This document shows, one piece after another, positions 61,830-64,000 of a stretch of 64,000 nt of DNA. The stretch is from Mesorhizobium sp. 1M-11 (lineage in GTDB: Bacteria > Pseudomonadota > Alphaproteobacteria > Rhizobiales > Rhizobiaceae): contig NZ_LJSD01000075.1 in the NCBI RefSeq assembly GCF_001303895.1, positions 7,501 to 71,500 on the forward strand, given 5' to 3'. The notes under the pieces were generated by a model. It was not told the origin of the DNA, did no database searches, and saw nothing but the letters and a program-made list of their open reading frames with translations. The number at the start of each line of letters is the position of its first letter. The first letter of the stretch is position 1. A program made the translations under genes and the position numbers.

Positions 61830-61856
61830 GTGAACGATGAAACGCCCATCGTTCAC
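61830..61856. promoter_or_regulatory. perfect palindrome upstream of the dioxygenase operon
   Basis: GTGAACGATG (61830-61839) and CATCGTTCAC (61847-61856) are a perfect 10-bp inverted repeat with a 7-bp spacer. It lies 112 bp before the dioxygenase start and 8 bp past the stop of the holin-like gene. No T tract follows, so an operator is more likely than a terminator. Confidence 0.6.
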
Positions 61857-61864
61857 TTAACTGC

Positions 61865-62362
61865 TCAAGACTGGCCTGAACCGCCCTGACTGGGATCCCC
61901 CGTGCTTTCGTCGGTATCGTCCGGCTTGGATTCGGAGGGGAAGTTTTCCCGGTAGGCGGCATAGGCAAGAAGCGCTGCAAGTGGTCCTAGAAGAGTTGCG
62001 AGCCCCTCCTTGCTGCGCAGGAGCTCCGGCAACGCGGCAATCCCCGCGGCGATAGCAAACGCCGTCAGGTCGTTTTTGCGGCGTTCGGCACGTCGACGCG
62101 CGCGCCGTTTCGCACTCAGGCGGTAGGCCAGGAACACCACACCGGCCAGCACCAGGAACCCTGCCCCGAAGCCCAACGCCGCGTTGATGGGACCAAATCG
62201 GTCGGCAGCCCAGAGATAGGCTGCCAGCAGCAGAAAACTCACCCCCATCAACGCGGCGATGAGAGCCAGCCCACAGGCGATCGCCGCGCCACGAATATGC
62301 TTGACGATGGTGCCAGCCTCACCGGCAACGAGGCTGATGAAAAGGGAAGCCAGCGGTTTCAC
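61865..62362 (-). CDS. phage holin-like superfamily III membrane protein
   Basis: A protein of about 165 residues of the chromosomal Phage_holin_3_6 (DUF1469) type: an amphipathic N terminus (LASLFISLVAGEAGTIVKHI), two hydrophobic helices (ALIAALMGVSFLLLAAYLWA; ALGFGAGFLVLAGVVFLAYR), a basic patch and an acidic tail. It is not a prophage gene. I chose GTG 62362, 13 bp past the DUF883 stop; a GTG at 62413 would overlap that gene. Pairing with a DUF883/YqjD gene matches the E. coli yqjD-yqjE order. Confidence 0.82.
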   Translation of the reverse strand: MKPLASLFISLVAGEAGTIVKHIRGAAIACGLALIAALMGVSFLLLAAYLWAADRFGPINAALGFGAGFLVLAGVVFLAYRLSAKRRARRRAERRKNDLTAFAIAAGIAALPELLRSKEGLATLLGPLAALLAYAAYRENFPSESKPDDTDESTGDPSQGGSGQS

Positions 62363-62375
62363 GTGCCGCCGGAAT

Positions 62376-62702
62376 TCAACGCCGCGACAGGAGCGCGAAA
62401 AGGAAACCGACACCAGCGGCCACAGCCAGAGCCGTCATCGGTTTTTCACGGACTGTGGCAGAGAGCTGATCTTCGATGTCATGGGCGTTGCCGCGCAGTT
62501 TTTCCATGGCTGCCTCACCCCGTTCACGCAGGTGTTCGGCACCTTGGGCCGCGGCACGGCGGGCCGCACCAAATCCGTGCTCGCCGGTTTCGGCCAGTTG
62601 CTGGGTCAGCTTCGCGATATCGGCCTGCAGTTGCCGGATATCGGCCTCTAGATCCGCAGTGGACTTGGCGGTTCCGCTGATCTTGTCCGTGGTTCTGGCC
62701 AT
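62376..62702 (-). CDS. DUF883/YqjD-like membrane-anchored protein
   Basis: A 108-residue protein of the ElaB/YqjD/DUF883 group: a long amphipathic coiled helix (TADLEADIRQLQADIAKLTQ) and one C-terminal helix (KPMTALAVAAGVGFLFALLS). E. coli relatives bind stationary-phase ribosomes at the membrane under RpoS. GGGAGTT lies before the ATG at 62702. An EcfG-like promoter upstream would give similar stress control. Confidence 0.87.
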   Translation of the reverse strand: MARTTDKISGTAKSTADLEADIRQLQADIAKLTQQLAETGEHGFGAARRAAAQGAEHLRERGEAAMEKLRGNAHDIEDQLSATVREKPMTALAVAAGVGFLFALLSRR

Positions 62703-62749
62703 GCTGAACTCCCTGCATTTTGCCGTGCCCACACGCCCGGCACCATCTC

Positions 62750-62774
62750 AACCCGCTCGGAAAGGGCCGGTTCC
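62750..62774 (-). promoter_or_regulatory. EcfG-type promoter of the DUF883-holin-like operon
   Basis: On the minus strand GGAAC (62774-62770) and GGTT (62753-62750) are 16 bp apart. The rhizobial EcfG pattern is GGAAC-N16/17-CGTT, so only the first base of the -10 differs. It lies 48 bp before the DUF883 start codon. Confidence 0.55.
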
Positions 62775-62822
62775 ATTGAAAATGGTTTTGACAATTCAGT
62801 CCAGCCGCAAAGGCAGCAGCCT

Positions 62823-63371
62823 TCAACGAACCGATGACCCTGTCACCTGGGCCGAGATCGCATCGGGTCCGAAATCTTCATCGCCGGAGATCTGAAGGAT
62901 TTCCTGAAGCCGGGTACGGGCCCGGCTGACGCGGCTCTTGATGGTACCTACCGCGCAACCGCAGATTTCCGCCGCTTCCTCATAAGAGAAGCCGGAAGCG
63001 CCGATCAGGATGATGGCTTCGCGCTGGTCCTCGGGCAATTGCTCCAGCGCAGCACGAAAATCCTTGAGATCAAGTTGCCCGTGCTGGGATGGATGGATGG
63101 CCAGCCGTGCCGTCATGATGCCGTCGCTGTCCTGGATCTCGCGGCCACGCTTGCGCATCTGCGAATAGAATTCGTTGCGTAGGATGGTGAAAAGCCAGGC
63201 CTTGAGGTTGGTGCCCAGCTGAAAACTGTCCTGCTTGTCCCAGGCCTTGACCAGGGTCTCCTGGACAAGGTCGTCGGCGCGGTCGGCATTCTGGGTCAAT
63301 GACACGGCAAAAGCGCGCAGGCTTGGGATGGCGCCGAGCAGGTCGGTCCGGAAGCCCTCGGATGCGGACAT
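62823..63371 (-). CDS. ecfG: general stress ECF sigma factor EcfG
   Basis: A 182-residue ECF sigma factor of the EcfG/RpoE2 type. Region 2 is NADRADDLVQETLVKAWDKQDSF with TNLKAWLFTILRNEFYSQMRKR, and region 4 is LPEDQREAIILIGASGFSYEEAAE with CGCAVGTIKSRVSRARTRL. It directs the general stress response. Anti-sigma NepR is encoded 3 bp upstream and PhyR divergently. Confidence 0.95.
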   Translation of the reverse strand: MSASEGFRTDLLGAIPSLRAFAVSLTQNADRADDLVQETLVKAWDKQDSFQLGTNLKAWLFTILRNEFYSQMRKRGREIQDSDGIMTARLAIHPSQHGQLDLKDFRAALEQLPEDQREAIILIGASGFSYEEAAEICGCAVGTIKSRVSRARTRLQEILQISGDEDFGPDAISAQVTGSSVR

Positions 63372-63374
63372 GCG

Positions 63375-63566
63375 TCAGTCCTTCTTGCGCCCTGGTTCGA
63401 CCTGCTCCAGTTGCGCCAGCAACTGAGCAAACCGATCCGGAACTTCGTCCGACACGAGTTCGTCGTAATATTGCTTGAGCTTGCGGCCGATTTCGGAATT
63501 CGCGCCGAGCGCATCGGCAGAACCGGCCTGGCGCGTACCGGCGCCAGTCTTGGTGGTGTCCTTCAT
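63375..63566 (-). CDS. nepR: anti-sigma factor NepR
   Basis: A 63-residue NepR. The helical core IGRKLKQYYDELVSDEVPDR followed by FAQLLAQLE matches the family; it sequesters EcfG until phosphorylated PhyR captures it. AAAAGGCGA precedes the ATG at 63566, and the frame to 63617 is rejected. It is co-transcribed with ecfG. Confidence 0.93.
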   Translation of the reverse strand: MKDTTKTGAGTRQAGSADALGANSEIGRKLKQYYDELVSDEVPDRFAQLLAQLEQVEPGRKKD

Positions 63567-63645
63567 TCGCCTTTTGTCCAGTCCCCCGAGCTGTTTTCGG
63601 CTTGGTCCAGCAAGCAATCTCTATCCGTTCGCTTGGTTGGCTCGT

Positions 63646-63670
63646 AACGTCTCCCCTGGACAATGGTTCC
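63646..63670 (-). promoter_or_regulatory. EcfG promoter of nepR-ecfG
   Basis: On the minus strand GGAAC (63670-63666), 16 bp, CGTT (63649-63646). This matches the EcfG consensus exactly and allows autoregulation of nepR-ecfG. Confidence 0.85.
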
Positions 63671-63678
63671 GCCATGGT

Positions 63679-63703
63679 GGAACTTTTTCATGGCGAGAAC
63701 GTT
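63679..63703 (+). promoter_or_regulatory. EcfG promoter of phyR
   Basis: GGAAC (63679-63683), 16 bp, CGTT (63700-63703). It matches the EcfG consensus exactly. The -35 elements of this and the opposite promoter are 8 bp apart, so both may be served from one compact region. Confidence 0.85.
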
Positions 63704-63773
63704 CGTTGTCCCGGGTATATATATACTTCTAGCTGCTACATCGCAGAGACGCCATCCGAGGGAGCCGTTTGTT

Positions 63774-64000
63774 ATGGGTTTGTCCGCCACTATCGCGCCG
63801 CATCTTCCTTATTTGCGCAGGTTTGCGCGGGCCGTCTCCGGCTCTCAGCATAGCGGCGATGCCATGGTGGCGACGATGCTCGAGGCGATCATCGCAGACA
63901 CGTCGATCTTTCCCGAAAGTTCCTCCGATCGCATCGCGCTCTACAAGATCTTCGCAAAACTGTTCACGTCGGTTGCAATCCGCGTCCCTAAAGGTGAAGA
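63774..64000 (+). CDS. phyR: anti-anti-sigma response regulator PhyR, 3'-truncated
   Basis: The first 75 codons of PhyR are visible before the window ends. They cover the start of the sigma-like domain (IAPHLPYLRRFARAVSGSQH; ADTSIFPESSSDRIALYKIF), which mimics EcfG and binds NepR when the C-terminal receiver is phosphorylated. The receiver domain lies outside. GGGAG is 9 bp before the ATG. Divergent from nepR-ecfG as in other rhizobia. Confidence 0.92.
   Translation, partial: MGLSATIAPHLPYLRRFARAVSGSQHSGDAMVATMLEAIIADTSIFPESSSDRIALYKIFAKLFTSVAIRVPKGE

Noticed and set aside
61865..62362. Prophage remnant based on the holin-like gene
   Set aside because: No other phage genes occur; this holin-like family is chromosomal and pairs with DUF883/YqjD genes.

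Overview
The window is typical alphaproteobacterial chromosome, most likely a Hyphomicrobiales (Rhizobiales) member near Mesorhizobium/Phyllobacteriaceae. The evidence is high GC, dense coding, the PhyR-NepR-EcfG general stress locus at the right edge, a SigF-NrsF pair, PTS-Ntr enzyme I, and familiar rhizobial gene orders (lysC-ptsP-prfA-prmC-DUF4167-clpB next to ubiG; comF-grxC-nitrilase-DUF1178; secA-parvulin-argJ-GNAT-mutT). This placement is inference from gene content, without database searches. No prophage, insertion sequence, integrase, CRISPR array or rRNA operon is visible.

Layout. 1-9.7 kb: envelope and signalling genes (M23 peptidase fragment, diguanylate cyclase, DHA2 exporter, L,D-transpeptidase) and small metabolic genes, then a MocR-type regulator divergent from an EamA exporter. 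9.8-21.7 kb: core block of clpB with a heat-shock-type promoter, DUF4167, prmC, prfA, ptsP, lysC, an ArsR/SRPBCC/VOC cassette with a palindromic operator, and ubiG. 21.7-25.8 kb: a flavin reductase/flavin-dependent monooxygenase pair behind a perfect 27-bp palindrome and a MarR-like gene, then a second EamA/MarR pair. 25.9-37.5 kb: housekeeping genes (nitrilase, glutaredoxin, ComF, MutT, ArgJ, parvulin, SecA) with a TetR/DUF2798 switch. 37.5-44.3 kb: an envelope region with four uncharacterised membrane or periplasmic proteins, a Wzx-like flippase and a BioF2/FemAB-type acyltransferase. 44.3-45.0 kb: a non-coding stretch with a structured element, three tandem copies of a ~115-bp repeat and tRNA-Leu(CAA). 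45.2-56.1 kb: DsbB, HNH nuclease, AlkA, GluQ, transporters, SDR, cobalamin adenosyltransferase, rhomboid, EtfBA and 3-hydroxybutyryl-CoA dehydrogenase. 56.1-64 kb: a MASE1-PAS-GGDEF cyclase, SigF/NrsF, a quinone-response-like dioxygenase/hydrolase pair, and the general stress locus with two back-to-back EcfG promoters.

The most unusual signals are non-coding. A bipartite, two-hairpin dispersed repeat of about 93-104 bp occurs three times in full and as shorter relatives. One copy sits in frame inside the signal peptide of the L,D-transpeptidase, and other members supply the TAG stop codons of three genes. The tandem repeat beside tRNA-Leu shows base-pair covariation between copies, and its unit junctions resemble a tRNA 3' end.
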